This document shows, in pieces, positions 33,680-41,927 of a DNA stretch of 41,927 nucleotides. The stretch's first letter is position 1. The number at the start of each line of letters is the position of its first letter. Origin of the DNA: Pararcticibacter amylolyticus (GTDB lineage: Bacteria > Bacteroidota > Bacteroidia > Sphingobacteriales > Sphingobacteriaceae); contig NZ_QEAS01000001.1 of the NCBI RefSeq assembly GCF_003130405.1, positions 443,793-485,719 of the forward strand, given 5' to 3'. The notes beneath the pieces were generated by a model, which saw only the letters and a list, made by a program, of their open reading frames with translations, did not search any database and was not told the origin of the DNA. The position numbers and the translations under genes are program-made.

Positions 33680-33775
33680 GATAAAAACCCCTGAATTTTA
33701 CAGTGGTTCTACCTGTGACGAGAATACCGAAGAAAGAAAACTTAAGAAATTATTGTATATAAATAAAGTCAAACT

Positions 33776-36700
33776 ATGGGCAAAAGCACAGCAGCAAAGA
33801 CAGTGAAGGGGGCCGGCAGCGGACTGCGGTTCCAGCGTTATTTCTCGAAGGAGGGAGTGAACGTTTATGACCTTTTTACATACGAGAAGCGCTCATCGGT
33901 CATCCGGAATCCAGCGGGTGATGCAGTTTTTGAAATGAAGGATGTCGAAGTTCCGGCTTCATGGAGCCAGGTCGCTACAGATATCCTTGCGCAAAAGTAT
34001 TTCAGAAAAGCGGGAGTGCCGCAACCTGATGGCACAACCGGATCTGAAAAAAGCATAAAGCAGGTTGCCCACCGGATGGCCGACTGCTGGAGACAATGGG
34101 GACAACGCTACGGGTATTTTGCTACAAAGGAAGACGCAGATATTTTTTATGATGAATTAGTTTATACGATTGTCGGTCAGCTTGCTGCACCTAATTCACC
34201 TCAATGGTTTAATACCGGTTTACATACAGCATACGGAATTACAGGAAAGCCGCAGGGACATTATTTTGTGGATCCTGAGACAGAAGAACTAAAGAAGTCA
34301 ACTTCGGCTTATGAGCGTCCTCAGCCTCATGCCTGTTTCATCCTGTCGGTTAATGACGACCTGGTAAACGAAGGAGGTATTATGGACCTCTGGGTACGTG
34401 AAGCCAGGATCTTTAAATACGGATCAGGAGTAGGAACAAACTTCTCTTCGATCCGCGGAGAAAACGAAAGACTTTCGGGAGGCGGTTATTCTTCCGGCCT
34501 CATGTCCTTCCTTAAAATAGGAGACCGTGCTGCCGGCGCCATTAAGTCTGGCGGAACAACCCGTCGCGCTGCGAAAATGGTCTGTCTTGACCTCGATCAT
34601 CCGGAAATTGAAAATTTCGTTAACTGGAAAGTTGAAGAAGAAAGAAAAGTTGCAGCGCTGATCGCTGCGGGTTATTCATCTGACTACGAAGGAGAAGCCT
34701 ACCGCACCGTAGCTGGTCAGAATTCAAATAACTCTGTTCGTATCCCTAACGCTTTCTTCCGGGCACTGGAAGAAGGAAAAACATGGGATTTAAAAGCCCG
34801 TACTGACAGTAAGATCATGAAGTCGATCTCTGCTGAAAAACTCTGGCAGGATATCGCGTTTGCCGCATGGGCTTGCGCTGACCCCGGGGTACAGTACGAC
34901 ACTACCATCAATGAATGGCATACATGTCCTGAAGGGGGGCGGATCAATGCATCCAACCCTTGTTCAGAATATATGTTCCTGGATAACACTGCATGTAATC
35001 TTGCCTCTATCAACCTGGCTCACTTTTTCAATCCCGATACCTTTATTTTTGATGTAAAGGGATTTGAACATGCCTGCCGTGTGTGGACAGTAGTTCTGGA
35101 GATCTCCGTGCTGATGGCTCAATTCCCATCAAAAGAAGTAGCCCAGTTATCCTATGACTACCGCACTCTCGGACTCGGATATGCTAATCTCGGCTCTATG
35201 CTGATGGTTGCCGGTATCCCTTACGACAGTGAAAAGGCAAGAGCCATCGGCGGAGCTATTACAGCTGTTATGACGGGTACTGCTTATGCTACCTCAGCCG
35301 AGATGGCAAGGGAACTGGGAGCATTCAAACGTTACGAAGACAATCGTGAGCACATGCTCCGGGTAATGCGGAACCATCGCTTTGCTGCATATAACTCAAC
35401 CGGGAACTACGAAGGACTTGAAATAGCGCCTCCGGGAATTGATCCGAAATATTGCCCGGATTATCTTCTTTCTGCCGCCTGCAACGCATGGGATAAGGCA
35501 GTAGACTTTGGAGAAAAATATGGATACCGCAATGCTCAGACTACAGTAATTGCGCCAACCGGAACTATCGGCCTGGTGATGGACTGTGATACTACAGGTA
35601 TAGAGCCTGATTTTGCATTGGTCAAATTTAAGAAGCTTTCAGGTGGCGGTTACTTCAAGATCATCAACCAGGCGGTACCTGCTGCATTGAAGAACCTTGG
35701 ATACCAGGAGCATGAGATCGAAACGATCGTCAATTACGCAAAAGGTACTGCTACTTTAAAAGGAGCACCGCATATTAATTTCGATACGCTGTTAGCAAAA
35801 GGTTTTAAACAGGCAGAAATTGAAAAGCTCGATAAAGCAGTGATTTCAGCTTTTGAAATTGGATTTGTGTTTAACCAGTGGACCCTCGGAGAAGATTGTC
35901 TCAAGCGCCTTGGATTCAAACCGGAGAAATACAATTCACCTGAATTTAACCTGTTAAGGGCTCTTGGTTTCAGCCGTCAGCAGATTGCTGAAGCAAATGA
36001 GTATGTCTGCGGAACGATGACCATTGAAGGCGCTCCTTATTTGAAGGAAGCCCACTACCCTATTTTTGATTGTGCCAATAAATGTGGTTCTAAAGGACAA
36101 CGCTATATCCACGCTCACGGGCATATCAAGATGATGGCAGCTGCTCAGCCGTTCCTTTCAGGAGCGATCTCCAAGACCATTAATCTTCCTAATGAAGCAA
36201 CTGTAGAAGAAATAAAGGATTGTTATGAACTGTCATGGAAGCTTGCTCTGAAAGCAAATGCTCTTTACCGCGACGGCTGTAAATTATCCCAGCCTCTTTC
36301 TACCAAAGCTTCTAATAACGACGAAGAATCACTGGATAGCGTAGAAGAAGTTCTTGGTGAAGCTGCAAATGTAAAACTAAGCGATCTTACTCCTGAGCAG
36401 GTGCTGGAAGCAGCCCGTGCTATTATAGAGAAATCTACAGATACTACATTCAAGCGTCAGCTTTCTTCGGTAGTACAAAGGAAGGTGCTTCCGGGCAAGC
36501 GCCGCGGCTTTACACAAAAAGCTGCCGTTGGTGGCCAGACCATTTATGTTCGTACCGGTGAATACGAAGACGGAACTTTAGGAGAGATCTTCGTCGATAT
36601 GCATAAGGAAGGAGCAACATTCCGTTCTCTGATGAACTGCTTTGCAATTGCAGTTTCCATTGGCCTGCAATATGGTGTTCCGCTGGAAGAATTTGTTGAT

Positions 36701-37090
36701 AAATTTGTGTTTACACGGTTCGAGCCATCGGGTATGGTAGCCGGGCATGACAATATCAAGAGTGCGACTTCCATCATCGATTATATCTTCCGCTTACTGG
36801 GTTATGATTATCTCGACCGCTCTGATCTTGTTCACGTGGTAACAGAGGGGAATGCAGTTCTGGGTAATCCGCAGCTGGAAGACGAGGATGAAAATCCTTA
36901 TGAAAATTCTTTCGCAACCGAAGCTCCCACTGAGAAAGTTGCTTCAGATAAGGTATATAAGCCAGTTCTTGATATTTCAGGAGGTGCTCAGTCTGACGCT
37001 CCTGCGTGTACAAATTGTGGTCATATCATGGTTCGCTCTGGTACATGTTATAAGTGTCTGAACTGTGGTACACAGGGAGGATGCTCTTAA
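33776..37090 (+). CDS. nrdJ: adenosylcobalamin-dependent ribonucleotide reductase
   Basis: An 1104-residue class II ribonucleotide reductase that makes deoxynucleotides with a cobalamin-derived thiyl radical, in the cytoplasm and without oxygen. Radical Cys396 and Glu398 lie in NPCSEY; Cys187 (HACFILS) and Cys407 ([11 protein letters not shown]) form the expected redox pair, with the 11-residue spacing of class II enzymes. [11 protein letters not shown] lies near the substrate site. The C terminus has a four-cysteine zinc-like segment (CTNCGH and CYKCLNCG) and a final Gly-Gly-Cys-Ser tail with a redox cysteine. It is the long form with an extra C-terminal domain (about 860-1104). No cobalamin riboswitch precedes it. 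A terminator follows. Confidence 0.96.
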   Translation: MGKSTAAKTVKGAGSGLRFQRYFSKEGVNVYDLFTYEKRSSVIRNPAGDAVFEMKDVEVPASWSQVATDILAQKYFRKAGVPQPDGTTGSEKSIKQVAHRMADCWRQWGQRYGYFATKEDADIFYDELVYTIVGQLAAPNSPQWFNTGLHTAYGITGKPQGHYFVDPETEELKKSTSAYERPQPHACFILSVNDDLVNEGGIMDLWVREARIFKYGSGVGTNFSSIRGENERLSGGGYSSGLMSFLKIGDRAAGAIKSGGTTRRAAKMVCLDLDHPEIENFVNWKVEEERKVAALIAAGYSSDYEGEAYRTVAGQNSNNSVRIPNAFFRALEEGKTWDLKARTDSKIMKSISAEKLWQDIAFAAWACADPGVQYDTTINEWHTCPEGGRINASNPCSEYMFLDNTACNLASINLAHFFNPDTFIFDVKGFEHACRVWTVVLEISVLMAQFPSKEVAQLSYDYRTLGLGYANLGSMLMVAGIPYDSEKARAIGGAITAVMTGTAYATSAEMARELGAFKRYEDNREHMLRVMRNHRFAAYNSTGNYEGLEIAPPGIDPKYCPDYLLSAACNAWDKAVDFGEKYGYRNAQTTVIAPTGTIGLVMDCDTTGIEPDFALVKFKKLSGGGYFKIINQAVPAALKNLGYQEHEIETIVNYAKGTATLKGAPHINFDTLLAKGFKQAEIEKLDKAVISAFEIGFVFNQWTLGEDCLKRLGFKPEKYNSPEFNLLRALGFSRQQIAEANEYVCGTMTIEGAPYLKEAHYPIFDCANKCGSKGQRYIHAHGHIKMMAAAQPFLSGAISKTINLPNEATVEEIKDCYELSWKLALKANALYRDGCKLSQPLSTKASNNDEESLDSVEEVLGEAANVKLSDLTPEQVLEAARAIIEKSTDTTFKRQLSSVVQRKVLPGKRRGFTQKAAVGGQTIYVRTGEYEDGTLGEIFVDMHKEGATFRSLMNCFAIAVSIGLQYGVPLEEFVDKFVFTRFEPSGMVAGHDNIKSATSIIDYIFRLLGYDYLDRSDLVHVVTEGNAVLGNPQLEDEDENPYENSFATEAPTEKVASDKVYKPVLDISGGAQSDAPACTNCGHIMVRSGTCYKCLNCGTQGGCS

Positions 37091-37137
37091 GGAGTGGAAC
37101 GTAAAGTGTTAAAAGTTTAAAGTAAATAAATAGTGAG

Positions 37138-37167
37138 AGCCCGGGTCGGAATGATCCGGGCTTTTTT
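37138..37167 (+). terminator. terminator after nrdJ
   Basis: A 10-bp stem AGCCCGGGTC/GATCCGGGCT (one G-U) with a GGAAT loop, followed by TTTTTT. It starts 48 bp after the nrdJ stop. Confidence 0.9.
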
Positions 37168-37244
37168 GCTTTAGGGAGTGGATGAATAACAATTACCTCA
37201 TAAGGCAAATAGCTATTCCGTGATAAAACAGTTCCAGCTCTTTT

Positions 37245-37402
37245 CCGGGACAGTTCCGGGACAACAGGCGGGAGGCTACGTGTTTTCTGCGTGTCTTCCG
37301 CGAGTCGTGCTCGTGTCGGCCTCGGGTTTGAGTCGCAGCCGACTCGCAGAAGACACGTAAAAAAGTCGCAGACCACTGCGAATCATCCCGATACTGTCCC
37401 GG
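37245..37402. repeat. nested inverted repeats (nrdJ-receptor gap, left block)
   Basis: An outer perfect pair CCGGGACAGT (37245-37254) / ACTGTCCCGG (37393-37402) encloses a strong hairpin: CGTGTCTTCCGCGAGTCG (37290-37307) pairs with 37340-37357 in 17 of 18 positions, around a 32-base loop. A near-copy of the arm (ACGTGTTTTCTGCG) lies next to it, so either can pair with the right arm. The stretch is GC-rich against AT-rich surroundings. No coding frame is credible. Confidence 0.8.
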
Positions 37403-37459
37403 TATTGTCAGGGATTGGTCTTCAGATTACTTTGGCATGTCCTGATATCCGGGTTGTCT

Positions 37460-37594
37460 CCTGATTGGCTTCGGATCTGCAACGCTTTCCCTACGCTTTC
37501 GGAACGCTTTCCCTACGCTTTCCGTTCGGGAATTGTCGAAGCAAAAGCGTAGGGAAAGCGTTGCAGTAGCGTTACAGATCAGACGCCAATCAGG
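37460..37594. repeat. 11-bp phased repeat within a long hairpin
   Basis: The 8-mer ACGCTTTC occurs four times at exactly 11-bp steps (starts 37482, 37493, 37504, 37515), forming two 20-bp direct copies (37481-37500, 37503-37522). The complement lies at 37543-37550 and 37554-37561, again 11 bp apart, so 37479-37499 pairs perfectly with 37544-37564 over 21 bp. Outer arms GATCTG/CAGATC (37474/37575) and CCTGATTGGC/GCCAATCAGG (37460/37585) extend the hairpin. It lies between two converging genes. Family and function unknown to me. Confidence 0.85.
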
Positions 37595-37704
37595 CGAATG
37601 CCGGGGAGCAAATTTAAAAAGCTATACAAGAGCCAAGCCTGACATGCGCAATTTTATTGCCTTTTTCTTTTCATTTATTGCTTTTACTCAAAATGCGCAA
37701 CGGG

Positions 37705-40146
37705 TTATTTTTTAATTCTGTTTGCCTCAGATTCAAGTCCGGTAGAGCGCTGTCTGCTTGCCTTTATCTCATTGCTTCCGAAGCGGTAGGATAAGCTCAG
37801 ACGCACCACCTGTGTTTCACGTTTCTGACTCAAAGAGTAAGAAAGGCCGGGATAGGCGCTGGATATTTTTTGGGTCCTTGTGTTAAAGACATCATTCAGC
37901 GCGAGCTTCACATTGAGCTTTTTGTTGTAAAGAGACTGGCTTAATCCCATGTCGATGCCATATTGGGGTTCTATTTTGATTGTCCCGTAGATCAGAGACG
38001 ACTGGTAATCGCCGTTCAGCTCAAGCGAAGTAGTCTTTCCAAGTTTTATATTCTGACTCGAATAGATCTGAAATGCAGTTTTCCCATTGTCTATTTCCTG
38101 GCCATTCAGGTTGGGAGTCTTAAATCCGAGGTAAAAGATGTTTATATTATTATTACTGCTCCACCATTTTGTAAATGTAAAAGGCGCACTGACAGTAGCG
38201 CTGTAAGCGTTTTGCTTAGCCAGATTCTGATTGGTTTGATATAATGCTCCCTTTTGCGGATTAGGCAGCAGTACCTCCGTGATCAGATCATTGGTAATAT
38301 TGTAGCCAAAGGAGACAGTATATGCTTTTTTGTAAGTGTACGAAAGCTCAAATGCATTGGTATACTCAGGTTTAAGGAAAGGATTTCCCTGGTTGTAAGT
38401 GTATTTGTCGAGATAATATTCAAAAGGGTTCAATGCATCGTAACTGGGCCTGTTGATTCTCCTGCTATAAGAAAGTCCTATTGTGTGATTATCGGTAAAA
38501 TTATGGCTAATCACACCGCTCGGAAACAGGTTGAAATAGTGACGGTTCACAACAGAGTCGGTGGTAACGAGGTTTCCTTTAGAGTTTGTCTGTTCTCCCC
38601 GTAAACCAGCCTGAAGAGTGGTTTTCTTCCATTCTATCCGGTAGTTTATGTAAGCCGCATTGATATTTTCGTCATAGATGAAATGATTGCTGCGGCGAGG
38701 GTCGTTCTGCCACGCTTCCTCCAGAAAGCGGTTAAACTGGAAGTTATTATCAGTCTTAACCATACTGCTCTTAAGCCCGGTTTCCAGTTTCATCCGCTTC
38801 GAAAGCGGATAGGTATAGTCTGCTTTTACTGAGTAAATATGAATTTTTGAAGGTGTATGATTCCGGAGGAGTTCCGGATTTCCATTCGTAGCTGAAGGAT
38901 TGTAGTAATAGATATTATCGTATAAGGTGTTATCATTCCCATAATAGTTCGAGTAATCCAGATCCACCTGCAGTTCCTGTCCTGAAGTATCCAGCACCGA
39001 CTTGAGATTTACATTGTAGCTGAAGTTGCGGTATTTATAGTTGCCTTCATTCAATGCCACTACAGAAGAATCGTTCGCACCGCGGGTAGCTCCGATCAAG
39101 GTATTGTTGCCATACAGCTCACCCCCGTTATTAATGTAACCGGTCATTAATGCTCCTATCGTATTGTTCTTATCAATGAAATAGTCGGCACCCAGCTTAA
39201 AATTATTGTCCTGATTTTTTCTGTCAGAATTACCAAATTGGTAGAAGTAGGTGTTTTTACCGGCATCAGAATTGATCCGGTCGATTTTCATATCCTGGAA
39301 GCGCTTATTATTGGAATAATTATAGCTGCCGAAAATATTAACGGTTTTGTTTCGGTTGTTAAAAGAGATTCCGGCGTTGGATTTATATCTTTTGCCGTAC
39401 CCCCCGCCTGCATTTAACGTCCCGTTGGTTCCGTAACTTTTGTTTTTCTTCAGCTTAATATTGATGATGCCCGCTTTCCCCGCTGCTTCATAACGGGCAG
39501 AAGGATTATTGATGATTTCAATGGATTCGATCTCATTGCTCTGCATGTTGCGCAGAAAGTTAGCCAGGTCGGCATTGCTCATATAGGTCTGCTTCCCGTC
39601 TACCATGATCATCACGCCCTGTTGTCCTTTCAGCGCGATGTTGTCATCTTTATCTACACTGACGCCAGGTGCCTTCTGAAGAACTTCGAGAGCGGTAGAG
39701 CCAACAGAGACACTGCTATTCTCAACATTCACGATCAGTTTGTCAGCTTTGCGTTCAATAAAAGGCTTCTGAGCTGTGATACTCACTTCTTTAAGTTCGC
39801 GGCTTTCAGGCTGTAACTGTATCGGCTCCACGTGGAACTGAGGGTTTTGAGACGACAGGCTGAACGATTTACCAGTAAACTTTTTAAATCCGACGGAGCT
39901 TACCGATACAAAATATTCAGACTCTTTCAATCCCCTGAAGTTAAAATGTCCTTTATCGTTTGTAAACATTGTTTTAACAACGCTGGAGTCTGCTTTCGTC
40001 AGAACAGAGACCGTAGCATAATCAAGAGGCTTTTTACCGGCATCTGTTACGGTTCCTGATACGCTCAGTTCCTGTGCTTTAAGCGGAAGATGGAACAGAA
40101 AATTGATGGTCAGTGCAAATAAGAGCTTAAATAATGTTGGTTTCAT
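37705..40146 (-). CDS. outer-membrane beta-barrel receptor
   Basis: An 813-residue outer-membrane protein, TonB-dependent-receptor-like. A signal peptide (about 1-24, cut near LKAQ) is followed by a CarboxypepD_reg-like domain (about 26-110, VSGTVTDAGKKPLDYATVSVL), a plug (about 120-235 with VLQKAPGVSVDKD and MIMVDGKQTYMSNADLANFLRNM), and a C-terminal barrel of the OMP_b-brl_3 type (about 400-800). The final strand ends with the RLSLSYRFG pattern. The substrate is unknown. It is on its own, with no SusD partner. The last codons abut the repeat-rich gap. Confidence 0.92.
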   Translation of the reverse strand: MKPTLFKLLFALTINFLFHLPLKAQELSVSGTVTDAGKKPLDYATVSVLTKADSSVVKTMFTNDKGHFNFRGLKESEYFVSVSSVGFKKFTGKSFSLSSQNPQFHVEPIQLQPESRELKEVSITAQKPFIERKADKLIVNVENSSVSVGSTALEVLQKAPGVSVDKDDNIALKGQQGVMIMVDGKQTYMSNADLANFLRNMQSNEIESIEIINNPSARYEAAGKAGIINIKLKKNKSYGTNGTLNAGGGYGKRYKSNAGISFNNRNKTVNIFGSYNYSNNKRFQDMKIDRINSDAGKNTYFYQFGNSDRKNQDNNFKLGADYFIDKNNTIGALMTGYINNGGELYGNNTLIGATRGANDSSVVALNEGNYKYRNFSYNVNLKSVLDTSGQELQVDLDYSNYYGNDNTLYDNIYYYNPSATNGNPELLRNHTPSKIHIYSVKADYTYPLSKRMKLETGLKSSMVKTDNNFQFNRFLEEAWQNDPRRSNHFIYDENINAAYINYRIEWKKTTLQAGLRGEQTNSKGNLVTTDSVVNRHYFNLFPSGVISHNFTDNHTIGLSYSRRINRPSYDALNPFEYYLDKYTYNQGNPFLKPEYTNAFELSYTYKKAYTVSFGYNITNDLITEVLLPNPQKGALYQTNQNLAKQNAYSATVSAPFTFTKWWSSNNNINIFYLGFKTPNLNGQEIDNGKTAFQIYSSQNIKLGKTTSLELNGDYQSSLIYGTIKIEPQYGIDMGLSQSLYNKKLNVKLALNDVFNTRTQKISSAYPGLSYSLSQKRETQVVRLSLSYRFGSNEIKASRQRSTGLESEANRIKK
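39825..39838. promoter_or_regulatory. parS-like site with one mismatch, inside the receptor gene
   Basis: GCTCCACGTGGAAC, 13 of 14 bases of the perfect parS-like form at 1125 and 1149; the inner TCCACGTGGA is intact. It lies in coding sequence, so it may be chance. See the finding. Confidence 0.3.
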
Positions 40147-40180
40147 TTCCGTGCGATTAGTGTTTTGAAAGGAGCATACT

Positions 40181-40215
40181 TATCCTGTAAGGGCCGTGAG
40201 GCCCTTTTCAGGATA
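40181..40215. terminator. hairpin between the PspC gene and the receptor gene
   Basis: A stem with outer TATCCTG/CAGGATA (40181-40187 with 40209-40215) and inner AAGGGCC/GGCCCTT (40189-40195 with 40200-40206) around a GTGA loop. It stands in the 164-bp gap between two minus-strand genes and may end PspC transcription or structure the receptor leader. Confidence 0.45.
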
Positions 40216-40310
40216 TCTTTTAAATTTTATTGTTTATTTAAGATGTTATCTTCTTTCAGTACTATGACGCGTTGCCTGGGGGTAAGGTTACAGGATATTT
40301 GGGCAAAATT

Positions 40311-41909
40311 TTATTCGGCTTCTCTTTTCTTCCTTAAGCTGTCTATCGCACAAGTCATTCCATCTGTCGTCATTATCCACTGAGAGGGTGTTTCCCATTT
40401 GCTTTCAGAAGGAACACACTCATCCAGATTATAATTATGAAGACGGCCATTCAGCTCCCGGTCAATCACCAGTTTGGTATTTTCCGGTACCCGGAGGATC
40501 ACTTTTACCTCGTGTCCGCGGTATGGTGTGTTGTCACTTAAATAGAAATATTTGTCGAAGGTGATGACGGAATCCGCCTGTACAAAGCGGTACAGCGTCT
40601 TCTGGGCCGCTTTGAGTGCCGCTTCGAAATTTCTGCCGCGGGCAGTGATCTCCTTTGTAACCGAATAGGTGCCATCGGTACTTTTTTCGATGTAGAAGTC
40701 GAATTTTGTAGCCATTCCGATCTCATTGTCCTCATCATCGATCAGGATGCGGCCTGCAAAACGGTCTTTTGCAATATCATACCGCAGGCTATCCTCATGT
40801 GTCAGGAACTTCGCTGAATTTTGACGGATATACAGCACAGGTTCGGGCTTCAATGCAGTAGTTTGCTCAAAACGGGCGTCTTCCTGGAATTCAGATCCTA
40901 CTTTTGATCCGTAGAACACAGCCATTCCTAAGCCGGTGATCCATAATATCAGCAAAGCGAATGAACCGGTTCTGGTGATGACCTTGCGGTTGAACAGCAC
41001 ACGGATGGCGAACAGCACCAATGCGATTAAAGGGATGAGCAGGAGTAAAAAGGCGCTGAAAAATATAGGATTCCGGTATTCCGGGTTGATTACATTGATC
41101 GGAAAGACCTGGAAGCCTGTGGTGTCCCAAAATCCAACAGCGAATATCAGTCCCATAACCAGGAAGAACAGAGACATCACCCCACTGAAGATAATGATCC
41201 CCCCGATGATTTTGACAAATAATACAACCACTTTTCCGATCACATCACCGGTATTGCGGAAAAATTCCGAAAAGAAATCTCCTGTTCTCCTGATTCCGGG
41301 TTTGGCGGAGTTATGCAAGTCGTTGAGGTTTCCCCTGACAGCTTCAAGCTCTTCGTCGAAATTCTTCTTAAAATTCTGAAGATTGATGGGTTCACCTTTC
41401 ATCGCCATCTTTTCTGTACGCGTTTTTGCAGCGGGCATGACGATCCAAAGGATGATATAAACAATCAGGCCGGTTCCCCATAAGAGTGTAATAATCAAGG
41501 TGATCACTCTGATCCATTTCGCTTCCATATCAAAGTAATGACCGAGCCCGGAGCATACTCCTCCTATTATCCGGTCGTCTGTGTCGCGGTAAAGCTTTCT
41601 TTCTGCCCTGAAGCCGGACGTATTATAGGAACTATCTTCATCCTGCACGTCAAAATCGTTGGCACTTCCCATCCGGGCAGTAATTTCTGTTACATCCTGG
41701 ACGACGATCACCTGTTTATTCTGCTCCGCGAGCCGCTCATTAAACATCTCGGCAAGCCGGTTCTCGATGTCGGTGACAATTTCTTCACTGTCGGCTGTAT
41801 AGGCGAAATGGCGCTTGACATCGGTCATATAGGCCCTGAGCACTTCGTAGGCATCTTCTTCAATATGGAAAACCATGCCGTTGATATTGATAATAATGGT
41901 TTTGTTCAT
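40311..41909 (-). CDS. PspC domain membrane protein
   Basis: A 532-residue protein. A cytosolic N-terminal domain (about 1-95, with IEEDAYEVLRAYM and DIENRLAEMFNERL) precedes a PspC domain (about 103-160, LYRDTDDRIIGGVCSGLGHYF, then the membrane helix). Further helices lie at about 225-252, 275-305 and 320-338, and a periplasmic domain of about 345-520 follows. PspC domains are known from envelope-stress systems; the N-terminal piece may interact with a regulator. The normal family start is at 41909 (MNKTIIINI), 18 bases from the window end, so any upstream regulator gene is out of view. Confidence 0.9.
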   Translation of the reverse strand: MNKTIIININGMVFHIEEDAYEVLRAYMTDVKRHFAYTADSEEIVTDIENRLAEMFNERLAEQNKQVIVVQDVTEITARMGSANDFDVQDEDSSYNTSGFRAERKLYRDTDDRIIGGVCSGLGHYFDMEAKWIRVITLIITLLWGTGLIVYIILWIVMPAAKTRTEKMAMKGEPINLQNFKKNFDEELEAVRGNLNDLHNSAKPGIRRTGDFFSEFFRNTGDVIGKVVVLFVKIIGGIIIFSGVMSLFFLVMGLIFAVGFWDTTGFQVFPINVINPEYRNPIFFSAFLLLLIPLIALVLFAIRVLFNRKVITRTGSFALLILWITGLGMAVFYGSKVGSEFQEDARFEQTTALKPEPVLYIRQNSAKFLTHEDSLRYDIAKDRFAGRILIDDEDNEIGMATKFDFYIEKSTDGTYSVTKEITARGRNFEAALKAAQKTLYRFVQADSVITFDKYFYLSDNTPYRGHEVKVILRVPENTKLVIDRELNGRLHNYNLDECVPSESKWETPSQWIMTTDGMTCAIDSLRKKREAE

Positions 41910-41927
41910 GACGGATATTTTTTGAGT

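Larger units (their letters stand above)
33395..33775. other. pyk-nrdJ gap (381 bp)
   Basis: Contains in order AGC-rich repeat-like sequence (33401-33428), the pyk terminator, a second AGC-rich stretch (33496-33535), a 10-bp inverted pair (33555-33564 and 33634-33643), and a likely nrdJ promoter (-7 at 33672-33679). I looked for a cobalamin riboswitch because the next enzyme needs B12 and did not find the B12-box. No gene is seen. Confidence 0.6.

Noticed and set aside
33395-33775. Cobalamin riboswitch before nrdJ
   Set aside because: I looked for the B12-box and the conserved core and found neither. The absence is noted in the gap entry.
37290-37357. A tRNA-like T-loop string in the loop of the hairpin
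   Set aside because: GGGTTTGAGTCGC is only loosely like a T loop, and no acceptor, D or anticodon arm can be built.
37026-37376. A minus-strand frame of 116 codons across the nrdJ end and the inverted repeats
   Set aside because: It overlaps nrdJ antisense and reads through the terminator and the hairpin arms; the DSNPRPTRAR-like stretch is typical of spurious frames over structured DNA.
37481-37522. Two direct 20-bp copies, possible CRISPR
   Set aside because: The copies are only 2 bp apart, there are no spacers, the units contain an 8-mer sub-repeat every 11 bp, and no cas gene is present.
1-41927. Mobile elements, phage genes or a defence system
   Set aside because: No transposase, integrase, restriction-modification, toxin-antitoxin or other defence gene is seen; gene content is housekeeping throughout.

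Overview
The window is about 42 kb of ordinary chromosomal DNA from a member of the Bacteroidota, most likely a Sphingobacteriaceae-type organism (Pedobacter/Mucilaginibacter relatives). Supporting signs are the lineage-typical genes (an IPExxxVDY protein beside pyruvate kinase, a SusC-era-style outer-membrane beta-barrel receptor with a CarboxypepD_reg domain, DUF4199, DUF3072, and an MlaE/F/D set without periplasmic MlaB/C neighbours), tightly overlapping TAATG/ATGA gene junctions, and several -7 boxes of the Bacteroidota form TAnnTTTG. I see no insertion sequence, phage, CRISPR array, toxin-antitoxin pair or defence island.

Layout. 1-3037: the 3' part of an ABC-F ATPase, two parS-like palindromes, and mnmG. 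3170-5405: an Ig-like lipoprotein converging with a gamma-carbonic anhydrase, then tRNA-Gly(CCC). 5479-8471: the divergent NAD-synthesis genes nadB and nadA around a 404-bp AT-rich gap with two perfect DnaA boxes. 8653-12002: thiL, rmuC and a zinc peptidase. 12444-17066: apaG, dusB, a CPBP protease/DUF2007/cdsA operon, and a TonB-family protein. 17154-20507: mfd. 20841-24546: small membrane proteins leading into a Nif3-like gene and a zinc-ribbon coiled-coil gene. 24648-26065: a PA0069-type radical SAM gene divergent from a DUF3072 gene. 26300-28823: the mlaE/mlaF/mlaD lipid-transport operon. 28878-31308: acpP, fabF and rnc on the minus strand. 31455-33394: the IPExxxVDY gene and pyk. 33776-37090: nrdJ (B12-dependent ribonucleotide reductase). 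37705-41909: an outer-membrane receptor and a PspC-domain protein.

The signals most worth a second look are non-coding. (a) The left end looks like an origin domain. It has a perfect parS pair before mnmG, all three perfect TTATCCACA boxes I found in the window lie within 7.1-8.75 kb, and G/C bias of same-strand genes appears to change sign around there in a partial hand count. (b) The 614-bp gap between the converging nrdJ and receptor genes holds a stack of long inverted repeats, including an 8-mer repeated exactly every 11 bp and mirrored in the other hairpin arm. (c) A 10-bp inverted pair sits just upstream of the likely nrdJ promoter. The genes themselves are mostly conserved housekeeping functions; the unfamiliar ones are small membrane proteins and an orphan TonB-like protein.
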